A DNA stretch of 64,000 nucleotides from DATIXJ01 sp963714795 (GTDB taxonomy: Bacteria; Bacteroidota; Ignavibacteria; UBA10030; SZUA-254). Of the stretch, positions 26,215-35,551 are shown one piece after another. The notes under the pieces are model-generated. The model ran no database searches and was not told the DNA's origin. It saw only the letters and a list, made by a program, of their open reading frames with translations. Numbering within the stretch: position 1 is the first letter of the stretch; every line of letters begins with the position of its first letter. The position numbers were made by a program, and so were the translations under genes. The DNA is taken from contig CAVQPS010000006.1 in the NCBI GenBank assembly GCA_963714795.1, forward strand, positions 496,001 through 560,000, written 5' to 3'.

Positions 26215-27537
26215 TTAGTTTGCCACCGCATGAGACTTTTCATGAATAGAAGCATGGGAAATAATATAATCAGAAATTTTATCAGGAAAAAGTCCGTCAA
26301 AACACCGAACTTCTCTGCAGGTTTTTCCCAATTTGTTGATGCATGTGGCATTCCTGCAAGGAACGTTCGCAACGAACACTTTCGACGGGGCATTCTGGTT
26401 GGCGGGAAGGTAACCGGGCAATTCTGAATCATATCCGTACATTCGTGAATCCGTTGCACCGAATATTGTAACGATTGTTGTGGAATTTTTCATTTCGATA
26501 TTGCCGGACGAAGCAATTCTACGTGCAGCAGCGATATGCAAAGGACCGCCGTCACCGGAGACAAACACGGTGCAAGCATCGACCAGTGCCGCAAAAACCG
26601 GAAATGGCGGACGGTACACCTCGATGAGCTTTGCTCGTAACGACAGTTCGATTGAACCGAGAATTTCCAGTTCTTCTTCGGCATCGAGTCCTCCGGTATC
26701 CACCAACACTGCATCGACTTCATTCGACCGGAGAATATTTTCCAATATTCGTCTTTGGAGCTTAACCGGCGGTTGCGTGAATTTTGAAGACGAATGAAGC
26801 TGCATGTAGACCAACCGGCTTTCATCAAAACAATTGTGGAGAATAAGAAAAGTCCGCGCAGTCTTGATCGCATCTTCCGGTACATATATTATATTTCCCC
26901 GGAACGATCTTGGAGTATCATTGAAATTGTTGAATCCGGTCGAGAAGAAATGACGAATAAATGTATAAATGCCGGAGGAAATATGAGGCGGCATTCCGGT
27001 CATATACCATTCATGCAGAACCGAAGCGGCAACCGGAACGTAAAGATGGATGACACCGTTCAAGTTTTTGAATATTCTTCTGTCGACGAACGGAGAGAGG
27101 TTGAGGATGCAATCATATCTGCCGCGTGTTGCAATATTTTTCACCTCCTGAAGTTCGTTCATCGAAGGAACACCGTTTCCACTGAACACTTTTATAATAC
27201 GATTTGCAAAAGACATTCCGGTCAAAAGTTCTCCGCTAAAACGATTGCAGAGGTAATCGATCCGTGCCCCCGGAAATTGCTCTCTCAATGCAATTGCAGA
27301 TTGTTGAACGATGATCGCATCACCGATCCCCACATCGATAATGATAAGAATGTTTTCGAATGATTTTATGCGATGCACCATTCTCCGGTATCGCCACCAA
27401 TAAAAGTGAAAAATAAATGTGTTACCTGAACAGAGGAGAAATACTCGCTGAAATATTGCCGTAAAAATGGTAGGGAAAAAATCGGAAAGCCGGTCCAGTA
27501 CGCGGCATGCCGCCTTGGATACACCTTTATTAGTCAA
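26215..27537 (-). CDS. Glycosyltransferase family 9 (heptosyltransferase-like)
   Basis: A 440-residue protein with the GT9/GT-B architecture: an N-terminal Rossmann half beginning ILIIIDVGIGDAIIVQQSAI (family motif D.(I/L)GD), and a C-terminal half with the nucleotide-sugar site VFVSGDGGPLHIAAA and TIFGATDSRMYG. GT9 enzymes add heptose or related sugars to lipid A-core or other envelope glycans on the inner face of the membrane. A Cys-rich tail (CRNATCINKLGKTCREVRC) is an odd addition relative to plain heptosyltransferases. The start is a TTG with AAAGGA upstream; a later internal start near MVHRIKSFENILI is possible. The donor and acceptor sugars cannot be told. Confidence 0.85.
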   Translation of the reverse strand: MTNKGVSKAACRVLDRLSDFFPTIFTAIFQRVFLLCSGNTFIFHFYWWRYRRMVHRIKSFENILIIIDVGIGDAIIVQQSAIALREQFPGARIDYLCNRFSGELLTGMSFANRIIKVFSGNGVPSMNELQEVKNIATRGRYDCILNLSPFVDRRIFKNLNGVIHLYVPVAASVLHEWYMTGMPPHISSGIYTFIRHFFSTGFNNFNDTPRSFRGNIIYVPEDAIKTARTFLILHNCFDESRLVYMQLHSSSKFTQPPVKLQRRILENILRSNEVDAVLVDTGGLDAEEELEILGSIELSLRAKLIEVYRPPFPVFAALVDACTVFVSGDGGPLHIAAARRIASSGNIEMKNSTTIVTIFGATDSRMYGYDSELPGYLPANQNAPSKVFVANVPCRNATCINKLGKTCREVRCFDGLFPDKISDYIISHASIHEKSHAVAN

Positions 27538-27737
27538 TGAACATCCTTTCGGGTCGTTGCGTTGATATACGTCAGCCTTAAAATCCTTTTACATCGAATC
27601 GTTGCAAAACTATGACATAGTATACAACCAGATCAGATGAAAAAATGTTCCGTCATGCAGGATTTATCAGCGAGAAATCAACACAAGAATTTTGCCAAAA
27701 TAACATTCAGAATATGCAAATCGAAGATAATCGCTTG

Positions 27738-27769
27738 TTGACAAGGAGGTTAAGGATTTGTTATATTTG
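27738..27769 (+). promoter_or_regulatory. Near-consensus promoter
   Basis: TTGACA at 27738-27743 and TATATTTG at 27762-27769, with 21 nt between the TTG and the -7 box. This is the best match in the window to the Bacteroidota -7 consensus TAnnTTTG. Confidence 0.65.
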
Positions 27770-27823
27770 CCAGATAGTATTTCCGGGAGGATTCAGTACG
27801 GTCGGTAAATGCAGGAAGGTTTA

Positions 27824-27925
27824 ATGACCATGATGTGTGTTGATTGTCTTTTGTTTGTTCTTACCGGAATTCTCAATTCAATATTTTGCCAAGACGAGAT
27901 TATGGTGTGTCAGTTCCTATCGTAA
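27824..27925 (+). CDS. Short ORF with signal-peptide-like sequence (33 residues)
   Basis: ATG at 27824 with AGGAAGG 5 nt upstream, 55 nt after the strong promoter. The product starts MTMMCVDCLLFVLTGILNSI and reads FCQ at the point where a signal or lipoprotein peptide would be cut, then stops 10 residues later. It may be the stump of a lost secreted gene, a leader peptide for the gene at 28056, or a real small protein. Confidence 0.35.
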   Translation: MTMMCVDCLLFVLTGILNSIFCQDEIMVCQFLS

Positions 27926-28055
27926 CAAAACATAATAAACTACGTACATATTTTTCAAACAAATAATTTGAAAGTCTGGAATTGTTGTTTATATTGAAAC
28001 CTTCTTTCCCAGCGGATAAGTAAATTCATTGTTGTTAAACAATCATGAAGAATCA

Positions 28056-29324
28056 ATGTCGTTCTTTATCAAAAGTGTTCTTTGTCTGATGTTCTTTGTT
28101 CAGTTTGCTTCGGGTCAATGGGTCAAAGACACAAATTATACTCACTCGTTGGATCAAATCCACTTCGTCGGGAACAAGTTAGTAGCAGTTGATGAGCAAT
28201 CATTCAATTCATATCAGCTTCTGAACGGGACACAACAATGGCAGACGATCTCAGCAGGCCCGCAAGGATCCTTCACCTATGGAATTGAATTACTGGATTC
28301 TCTTCAATGGATTGCTACCGAGACGGGATTCTTCTATTCATCCAACTCCACATCGACATGGAAACTCTACGGTGATACGACGAAGTTGCAGTCGCCACCA
28401 TACCTTCCGACATCTTTAGCGGTTCTGCCGCCGAAAGTTCCCGGTGAACCATATCGCTTATTTTCCGGCACGCTCGGTGTCGGATTGTATGCATCAACCG
28501 ACGGAGGACATAGCTGGTATGAGATCGATTCTGCGCGCTTCCATAACGATGATGTTCTCGATTTACAAATGGCAAAGATAAACGGTGACTCTGTGGAATT
28601 CTACATGATCAACGCAAGCGGTATCTCTGTTTCCACTGATTGGGGAGACACATGGATACGAAGTGATTCCGCAAACGTTCCGGTCTTTACTCCGGGTCGT
28701 CTCCTGCATACTGCCAACGATTGGTTTACCGTTGCCCAGCAAGGAATTTTTAAGAGAGATAAAAATACCGGAATCTGGATGCAATCATCCGATATTTTCG
28801 CCAATGGACTTGTCTTCGGAACTACAACAACGGAAAATTCAATATTCGTGGCAATGCGCAATAAAGGAATTTACCGTTCGACCGATGCGGGATCGACGTG
28901 GGCTCTTGCGGATTCATTTTCTGTGGCAAATTTCGACATTACCGGTTTAACAAACGACGGGACAAATTTATATGTCGGCACAGGGGAAGAAGGATTGTGG
29001 CATATGCCAATTTCCGCTCTTGGAGTGACATCGGTTAAAAATGACGGGAAAAATATTCCGTCACGAATAACACTTTCACAAAACTATCCCAATCCTTTCA
29101 ATCCCACGACACACATCAGTTATACATTAGCAAAGGTTAGTAAAGTCACCCTGACGGTCTACAACATGCTTGGTCAACAGGTAGCAACTCTTCTAAGTGG
29201 TAAGCAAGAACCGGGGGAACATTCTGTCGAATGGAACGCCTTCAATGTTGCGAGTGGAATATATTTTTACACGATTGTCGCAGGAGATTTTGCGCAGACT
29301 CAGAAAATGGTATTGATCAAATAA
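28056..29324 (+). CDS. T9SS cargo with BNR-like beta-propeller repeats
   Basis: A 422-residue secreted protein. ATG at 28056 puts the signal peptide (MSFFIKSVLCLMFFVQFASG) at the N-terminus; an in-frame TTG lies nine codons earlier. The body has repeated BNR/sortilin-like motifs: YSSNSTSTWKLYG, ASTDGGHSWYEI, VSTDWGDTWIRS and RSTDAGSTWALA. These are diagnostic of six- or seven-bladed propellers that bind glycans or proteins; no catalytic sialidase residues are evident. The end is a canonical T9SS sorting domain (QNYPNPFNPTTHISYTL, NMLGQQVATL, KMVLIK). A family-type terminator follows. The promoter lies about 290 nt upstream. Confidence 0.9.
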   Translation: MSFFIKSVLCLMFFVQFASGQWVKDTNYTHSLDQIHFVGNKLVAVDEQSFNSYQLLNGTQQWQTISAGPQGSFTYGIELLDSLQWIATETGFFYSSNSTSTWKLYGDTTKLQSPPYLPTSLAVLPPKVPGEPYRLFSGTLGVGLYASTDGGHSWYEIDSARFHNDDVLDLQMAKINGDSVEFYMINASGISVSTDWGDTWIRSDSANVPVFTPGRLLHTANDWFTVAQQGIFKRDKNTGIWMQSSDIFANGLVFGTTTTENSIFVAMRNKGIYRSTDAGSTWALADSFSVANFDITGLTNDGTNLYVGTGEEGLWHMPISALGVTSVKNDGKNIPSRITLSQNYPNPFNPTTHISYTLAKVSKVTLTVYNMLGQQVATLLSGKQEPGEHSVEWNAFNVASGIYFYTIVAGDFAQTQKMVLIK

Positions 29325-29347
29325 AAACGAACAAATAGACTGTGAAT

Positions 29348-29377
29348 AAAACCCCGGCCGGAAACGATCGGGGTTTT
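29348..29377 (+). terminator. Intrinsic terminator
   Basis: AAAACCCCGGCCG (29348-29360) pairs with CGATCGGGGTTTT (29365-29377) around GAAA; one mismatch. Near-identical to 35432-35461. Confidence 0.88.
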
Positions 29378-29405
29378 GTATTTATGTGAGGTAGTATTGA
29401 TCCGT

Positions 29406-29436
29406 TTGACTTTGAGAAGTTAAAGTGTTACCATTG
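29406..29436 (+). promoter_or_regulatory. Promoter of the CARDB cargo gene
   Basis: TTG at 29406-29408, 20 nt, TACCATTG at 29429-29436. It is closely similar to the promoter at 23558-23588, including the bases between the boxes. Confidence 0.6.
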
Positions 29437-29746
29437 TTCATCATTCCTCATAATCATCGCTTTCTTCGGTTCTTTCAACCTTATTCCGGATTTATAACGT
29501 TTACCGGGAAGTTTGTTACAACGTTCTATCATGTGGAATATATTGATTTTCTTCTGATAAGTAACAGTGTGGCAAAAACATTTTTACCGAATCCTTGGGA
29601 TCAGGTAAACTGAGTACACGCTTTCACCATACCTGATACCGGAATATCATTCAAATAAAAACGAGAAAATCCGTTTCCTGTTTCTTTGTCATTTGCAAAA
29701 AAACCATAACCTCAAAACCCTTTATACCATTTCAGGGGAGAATACC

Positions 29747-32700
29747 ATGAATTTATCATTACGAAGTTTAGCAACTGTATTAGCGATCATAACGATCACT
29801 TGCGCAATTCAAGCGGTGGGGCAAACACGCTATGCCGACAGCGTACTTGCTTTCAGCAGTGAATATAGCACCACCGACTGGTCAGAAGATCAGATATTGG
29901 GTCCTCCGGATACTTATCCCCAATACGGAGACATCGGAACTGCATGGTCTCCCGCCACAGAGGACGATCAGCGGGAATTCATAGAACTTCGATTTCCCAA
30001 TCCCGCTAAGGTTCAGTCGGTTGCGGTGTGGGAGACGTATAATCCGGGCGCGATTGATACGATCTACGTGAAGAATCCCAATACCGGACAGTGGCAAATC
30101 GTCTGGCAGGGAACAGCCGCTCCACTGGATACACCGTATGCAAGAATATTTACCGTAAATTTTCCGCAGACATCGTTCAATGTGACCGACATACGGCTGG
30201 CAATAAATTCTCCAGCGGTTCCGGGCTGGAACGAGTACGATGCCGTGGCAATATCGGCAACACCATTTTCTCCCCAGCTACCCGATCTCATCGTTCCCCT
30301 GGTGCAAGCACCGTCTCAGGCAATTTCCGGACAGACAATTTCCGTTTCATGGAATGTCAAGAATATCGGAACCACTGGCACGTCATCGAATGTTTGGGTC
30401 GATCGGCTGTATCTCATGTCGACCACAACTTTCGATCCGGGAGTTGCCGTCCTCAATCAGACGTTTGACAATTTCAGTTCCTTAAATCCCGGTCAGAGTT
30501 ATACTCAAACCGAATCAATTACGCTTCCACTCGGTTTGAGCGGCAATTATTATTTTTTCGTCAGCACCAATGATAACCACCAGGTTGCCGAATCGACAAC
30601 AGTCAATAATCTCGGGAGAAGTACACCGATATTGATGCATCTTTCTCCGGAGCCCGATCTTGCAGTAACTTCGCTGAATGTCCCGACCACGGTATTCGCC
30701 GGAGATTCCATCAATGTTTCCTTCGTTGTTAAAAACATAGGATCGGCCGCTACTTCATCCGAAAGCGGGTGGAGCGACCTGATCGTGATTTCGCAAGACA
30801 CATCTACCGTCGCTGCAGACGTATTGTCAGGTCAGGTACTTGCCAGCATCGACCAGGGTGGAGTACTGTCTCCCGACAGTAGTTATCATGTTTCGAAATC
30901 GGTCGTTATTCCACATGACGTGTATGGGAAATGGTACATTTTTGCTTTCACTGATGCGAATAATAATATCTTCGAGAATTATCTTGAAGCAAACAATGTC
31001 CGACGATCTGATTCAGTGAATGTCATTTCCGTACCGCCGGACATCATGGTCAGTTCCATCACCGTTCCTTCATCTGCAGGTTCCGGTTCGAGTATTCCGA
31101 TACAATGGTCTGTTCGCAATCAGGGTCCGGGTATAACGGTCGAAACTTTCTGGCAAGACCGGGTATACTTGTCACCGGATTCTATATACAATGACCAGGA
31201 CGCAATAACATTGGGAATATACGATCATAATGGCGCACTTCGGGTCGATTCTACATATCGTGCCGCTGCTTCAGTTGTCATACCGAATGGACTTTCCGGT
31301 CCGTATTTTATTTACGTGATGACCGATTACGATAGTGTAGTTTTTGAAACAGGAACAAGAGGCAATAATCTTCGCCGGAGCAATTCCGCAATACTGGTAA
31401 CTCTTTCACCATGGCCCGATTTGCAGGTCACAAACGTACATGTTCTTTCCGCTGCGAAAGCAGGTCAGGCAGTGACGTTAAAGTGGACCGTCCGCAACGC
31501 CGGAGCGGGTTCGACGCCGGGAGTAATCTGGAACGACGAGGTGTACATTTCCTCCGACTCGGAATGGAATGGTTCGGCAAATTTACTCGTGGAGGTTCCT
31601 CACAATAGTGTGCTTCCACCCGCAGCATCCTACACCGATACGACAACGGTTGTTATTCCTCCGACCGTTCACGGAATTGCATACTTTTATATCTTTACCG
31701 ACGGTGATGATGTTGTATTTGAAAATACGGATGAAAATAACAACGTAACCCGAAGCGATTCGGTTATCGTTCAGTCATATCCGTCAATTGATTTGGCGGT
31801 GACATCATTTACTATTCCCGATTCCGGCATCAGCGGACAGACCGTTAATCTTCATTGGACGGTAAAAAATATCGGTGCCGGAAAAACGATTACCGATCGA
31901 TGGGATGATTTCCTGTATCTCACGACTGATACAATTCTGAATACCGATACCGATATTCTTGTCGATCAGGTAACTCACGACGGAACTCTGGACCCCGGTT
32001 CAAATTATTCCCGCGATATCCCCGAGATTATACCGCCAAATATTTCAGGGCATTACCGGTGGTTCATTGTCACCGATGCAAACGGCGTATCCGGTGATAC
32101 GGCGATGGGAAACAATGTCAGGATTTCTTCCAAGAGCATGACTATCAAACTTCTGCCGCCTCCGGATCTGACCGTTACGTCGATCGTGTTGGATGATTCT
32201 ATATTTGCCGGTCAGCCGGCAACTGTGCGGTGGACGATTAAGAATGCGAGTGCCGGTCCAGTCAATAACTCATCGTGGACTGATGCAATATATATTTCGA
32301 CTGTTGGGTATATTGATTACAGAGCTCAAAAGCTTGAAACGGTTGTCCACGATGACCTCGTTGGTCCAAATTCTTCGTATTCCGACAGCATACAAGTGAC
32401 GATTCCACAAACAGCTACCGGTCAGAATTATATTTTAGTGCAGGCAGACAGCCGGAACGACGTTGCTGAAACAAACGAAAACAATAATCTTCTCTCGGTG
32501 AGTTGCGTTATCCTGCTCGCAGCGCCGTGTGATTTAATCATAACCGACGCCAGTTTTCCCGATAGCGCTGAACCGGGAAATTATATTACCGTTTCCTACA
32601 CTATAAGCAACCAGGGTATCAATCCCGCAGTGGGCTACTTAACGGATGCAATCTATCTTTCATCCGACAGCGCCTGGCAGTCATCCGATGCGCTACTCGG

Positions 32701-35407
32701 GACAAATGCCGACTATGTAAATCTATATCCCGGTACGAAAGCAAAGAAAACGATGCGTATTCCTTTGGCTGTGATCCGGAGGCAGGATATGAGTAATATT
32801 ATTCAAGGTGAACTTCCCGGAATCCTGCCCGGTTCATATCACATAATCATACAGACGGATATTCTGGATAATATTCGGGAAACCAACAAGACCAACAATA
32901 CCTTCGTCTCACCGGCGACAATGAATGTACAGGTGACACAACTCCAGCAGAATGTGGTGGAGAATGGAACCGTCAGTCAGGATCAGTCGGAATATTATTC
33001 CTTCACCGCTTTGGGAGGCGAGGATTTCTCAGTGAAACTCTCCTGCGCTTCGCAGGATGGGCTGAATGAGTTATTTGTGAGGTATGGCAATATGCCGAGC
33101 CGGGGATTGTACGATTATCTTTATCAAAATCCGAATTCTACAAGTCAGAATATTACAATTTCATCGGCGACCGCCGGAACGTATTATGTAATGGTGCATG
33201 GAGCAAATGTGCCCGTAGATTCCACCGGTTTCTCTATTGTTGTGAAGCCGTTACAGTTTGCCATCGACAGTGTCCGCTATGCTGCAGCCGGTAATGGCGG
33301 GGAAGTTACGTTTGAGATTCTTGGGGCAAAGTTCAAACAAGGAGCACATGCGCAATTGCGCCGATCCGGTCAGGCTTCGGTAGATGATAATTCAGATTAC
33401 CTTGTCAGCAGTACACAATTCAATGCCAGATTCTCAACCGCAGGCCTTGTTCCGGGATTATATGATATCGTTGTCATCAATCCTGATCTTCAGGTGGCAG
33501 TTCTGAGCGGTGGTGTTACCATTCAACCGGGAAACCCCGTTCAATTACAAGTGTCAATTGACGGGCCATCAAAAGTGAAGATCAACTCCTTTGAGACAGT
33601 CTTCTTATCGATAACGAACCCGACGAATCTTAATATTCAACGTGCCGCGATTTTCCTGAGTGTGCGGCAGCAAATGCGATTCTCAGTCGAAGTTGATGAG
33701 GGAATTTTTGATTCGAATGCATTCGTCCAATCAGCCGACAGTCTTGTGGATGCGCAGGGAAATCGGATTTTGCAGATCTATATCTACAACATGGCTCCGG
33801 GACGGACGAGGACGGTTCGGATGTTTGCCGAAGCGCTTGACACCGGGCGATATATCATGACGGCGCAAACGTTCGTTCTTGACAGAACAACATTCGATTC
33901 ACTGCTTGTCGTTTCGGTTCGTGAGGGAATTCAACAGGGATGGATTTCAGCCACATCTATCGGCAGTGCATCAAGAGGTTTTTTAGGAAAAAGTACATCA
34001 GCTTCTGCAACAACAGATGGATGCCCGTACGATGATCCCGGGGTTTGTGATGCATGGAACAACAGACAACGGAATGCCGATATCGCGAACGATGCTCAGG
34101 GTGTTGTCGTCTCCGGAGCAAAAGCTTCGGGAGTGATAACCCCGAATGCAGGAGGATTGTACAAAATCGGGAAGTTTTTTTATGATTTGATGAACTTCTT
34201 TAATAAATATAAGAATAGTTCCGGATATGCAGCCGATGAGGTTGCCAGTCATGATCCGAATGATATTCTCGGTCCGCCCGGCTATGGTGACAACCGTTGG
34301 GTTTCAGTTTCTCAGACGTTGCCCTACACGATTCTCTTTGAGAACGATCCGAATCAGGCGACAGCTCCCGCTCAAGCGGTCGGCATTTCAATGAACCTCG
34401 ATTCCACTCTGGATGCTTCCAGTTTCCGGCTGATGGGGTTTGGCTTTGCAGGACGCAGTTTCCCGAATGCTACAGGAAAAACATATTACACAGAGCGTTT
34501 GGATGTCCGGGACTCACTTGGAATATTTGTCGACGTTACTGCCGGAGTTGATATTGTCCATAATAAAATTTTCTGGAGCTTCAGTTCTGTGGATCCGAAC
34601 ACCGGTGCTCTTCCCGCCAATCCGTTAGTGGGAATGCTACCGGTGGATGATTCTCTCCATCACGGTGAAGGTTTCGTGAGTTATACTATTCGACCGAAAA
34701 GCACATCGAAAACCCGTGACATTATAGCTCCGAAAGCATCTATCGTGTTCGATGTAAACGCGCCGCTTGCTACGCCGAACATTATGAACATGATCGACGC
34801 CGGAATACCGCTCAGCAGCGTTCGTGCGTTGCCTTCGAACACGAACAGCACCGCCATTAATGTTCATTGGGGCGGAGTGGACGATTCGATAGGTTCGGGA
34901 ATCAGGGACTACACTGTCTACCTTTCCCGAAACGACAGTGCCTGGCAGACATGGCAAACGAATATAACCGATACGTCTGCCCGGTTGACCGTCGTCTCCG
35001 GAAATCAATATCGCTTCTTCAGTATTGCATCCGATAATGCCGGAAATGTGGAACCGATCAAAAATAGTCCTGATGCATTGACCATGGTAACAGGAGTCAA
35101 GAATACACGAAACACTTTGCCCACGACCTTCGCACTGGATCAGAATTATCCGAACCCGTTCAACCCGGTCACTACGCTCAGATACCAGATTCCGATAGCG
35201 AGTAAAGTCACATTGAAAATCTACAATATCCTCGGTCAGGTGGTTACCACACTGACTGACGGAGTGCAAAATGCCGGGTATAAGTCGGTATCCTGGAATG
35301 CAGCCGGATTTGCAAGCGGTGTCTATTTTTACCGGATAGATGCTTCAAGCATTTCAAATCCCGGTAAGAGATTTACGCAAGTCAAAAAGATGTTATTGTT
35401 GAAGTAA
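29747..35407 (+). CDS. Giant T9SS cargo with discoidin-like, seven CARDB and PPC domains
   Basis: A 1886-residue secreted protein; AGGGGAG lies before the ATG at 29747, and the signal peptide ends near QAVGQ. Order: an F5/8-type (discoidin-like) beta domain (about 32-175); seven CARDB repeats (about 180-1060) recognised by (P/I)DL.V....(P/S)....G and W.VKN.G; a pre-peptidase C-terminal domain (about 1065-1165) with QDQSEYYSFTA; an IPT/TIG-like domain (about 1168-1260); a poorly defined stretch. Then a conserved domain starts with SHDPNDILGPPGYGDNRWV and LPYTILFENDPNQATAPAQA (about 1500-1685). An FN3-like domain and a T9SS sorting domain (LDQNYPNPFNPVTTLRYQIP to KKMLLLK) close it. CARDB units form adhesive stalks, so a role in cell-surface adhesion or as a scaffold is likely. 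No enzyme motif was found. Confidence 0.92.
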   Translation: MNLSLRSLATVLAIITITCAIQAVGQTRYADSVLAFSSEYSTTDWSEDQILGPPDTYPQYGDIGTAWSPATEDDQREFIELRFPNPAKVQSVAVWETYNPGAIDTIYVKNPNTGQWQIVWQGTAAPLDTPYARIFTVNFPQTSFNVTDIRLAINSPAVPGWNEYDAVAISATPFSPQLPDLIVPLVQAPSQAISGQTISVSWNVKNIGTTGTSSNVWVDRLYLMSTTTFDPGVAVLNQTFDNFSSLNPGQSYTQTESITLPLGLSGNYYFFVSTNDNHQVAESTTVNNLGRSTPILMHLSPEPDLAVTSLNVPTTVFAGDSINVSFVVKNIGSAATSSESGWSDLIVISQDTSTVAADVLSGQVLASIDQGGVLSPDSSYHVSKSVVIPHDVYGKWYIFAFTDANNNIFENYLEANNVRRSDSVNVISVPPDIMVSSITVPSSAGSGSSIPIQWSVRNQGPGITVETFWQDRVYLSPDSIYNDQDAITLGIYDHNGALRVDSTYRAAASVVIPNGLSGPYFIYVMTDYDSVVFETGTRGNNLRRSNSAILVTLSPWPDLQVTNVHVLSAAKAGQAVTLKWTVRNAGAGSTPGVIWNDEVYISSDSEWNGSANLLVEVPHNSVLPPAASYTDTTTVVIPPTVHGIAYFYIFTDGDDVVFENTDENNNVTRSDSVIVQSYPSIDLAVTSFTIPDSGISGQTVNLHWTVKNIGAGKTITDRWDDFLYLTTDTILNTDTDILVDQVTHDGTLDPGSNYSRDIPEIIPPNISGHYRWFIVTDANGVSGDTAMGNNVRISSKSMTIKLLPPPDLTVTSIVLDDSIFAGQPATVRWTIKNASAGPVNNSSWTDAIYISTVGYIDYRAQKLETVVHDDLVGPNSSYSDSIQVTIPQTATGQNYILVQADSRNDVAETNENNNLLSVSCVILLAAPCDLIITDASFPDSAEPGNYITVSYTISNQGINPAVGYLTDAIYLSSDSAWQSSDALLGTNADYVNLYPGTKAKKTMRIPLAVIRRQDMSNIIQGELPGILPGSYHIIIQTDILDNIRETNKTNNTFVSPATMNVQVTQLQQNVVENGTVSQDQSEYYSFTALGGEDFSVKLSCASQDGLNELFVRYGNMPSRGLYDYLYQNPNSTSQNITISSATAGTYYVMVHGANVPVDSTGFSIVVKPLQFAIDSVRYAAAGNGGEVTFEILGAKFKQGAHAQLRRSGQASVDDNSDYLVSSTQFNARFSTAGLVPGLYDIVVINPDLQVAVLSGGVTIQPGNPVQLQVSIDGPSKVKINSFETVFLSITNPTNLNIQRAAIFLSVRQQMRFSVEVDEGIFDSNAFVQSADSLVDAQGNRILQIYIYNMAPGRTRTVRMFAEALDTGRYIMTAQTFVLDRTTFDSLLVVSVREGIQQGWISATSIGSASRGFLGKSTSASATTDGCPYDDPGVCDAWNNRQRNADIANDAQGVVVSGAKASGVITPNAGGLYKIGKFFYDLMNFFNKYKNSSGYAADEVASHDPNDILGPPGYGDNRWVSVSQTLPYTILFENDPNQATAPAQAVGISMNLDSTLDASSFRLMGFGFAGRSFPNATGKTYYTERLDVRDSLGIFVDVTAGVDIVHNKIFWSFSSVDPNTGALPANPLVGMLPVDDSLHHGEGFVSYTIRPKSTSKTRDIIAPKASIVFDVNAPLATPNIMNMIDAGIPLSSVRALPSNTNSTAINVHWGGVDDSIGSGIRDYTVYLSRNDSAWQTWQTNITDTSARLTVVSGNQYRFFSIASDNAGNVEPIKNSPDALTMVTGVKNTRNTLPTTFALDQNYPNPFNPVTTLRYQIPIASKVTLKIYNILGQVVTTLTDGVQNAGYKSVSWNAAGFASGVYFYRIDASSISNPGKRFTQVKKMLLLK

Positions 35408-35431
35408 AATCGGACACGATAGGCAATGTAC

Positions 35432-35461
35432 AAAACCCCGGCCGGAAACAGTCGGGGTTTT
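35432..35461 (+). terminator. Intrinsic terminator
   Basis: AAAACCCCGGCCG (35432-35444) pairs with CAGTCGGGGTTTT (35449-35461) around GAAA. Differs from 29348-29377 mainly at two bases of the 3' arm. Confidence 0.88.
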
Positions 35462-35484
35462 GTATGAATGATATATTCGTACAA

Positions 35485-35515
35485 TTGCAACTTTCAAACA
35501 ATATTTCTACTTTAA
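35485..35515 (+). promoter_or_regulatory. Promoter of the F420-type reductase gene
   Basis: TTG at 35485-35487, 20 nt, TACTTTAA at 35508-35515. Leader about 30 nt. Confidence 0.5.
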
Positions 35516-35551
35516 TATTATGTCAAATAATAATTATTGAAAAGACACAAT

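Larger units (their letters stand above)
27538..28055. other. Divergent gap with promoter, short ORF and long leader
   Basis: It separates the minus-strand GT9 gene from the plus-strand BNR-like gene. It holds a strong promoter (27738-27769) and a 33-codon reading frame with a good ribosome-binding site (27824-27925). Nothing recognisable lies between 27926 and 28055. Confidence 0.6.
29325..29746. other. Intergenic region and long leader before the CARDB gene
   Basis: It contains the terminator at 29348-29377, the promoter at 29406-29436 and a leader of about 300 nt with the shared TTCTTTCA tract near 29470. I see no further gene and no known riboswitch. Confidence 0.6.

Noticed and set aside
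26154..26459. Minus-strand frame overlapping the end of the GT9 gene
   Set aside because: It overlaps the GT9 coding sequence in another frame and has low-complexity, unlikely protein composition.
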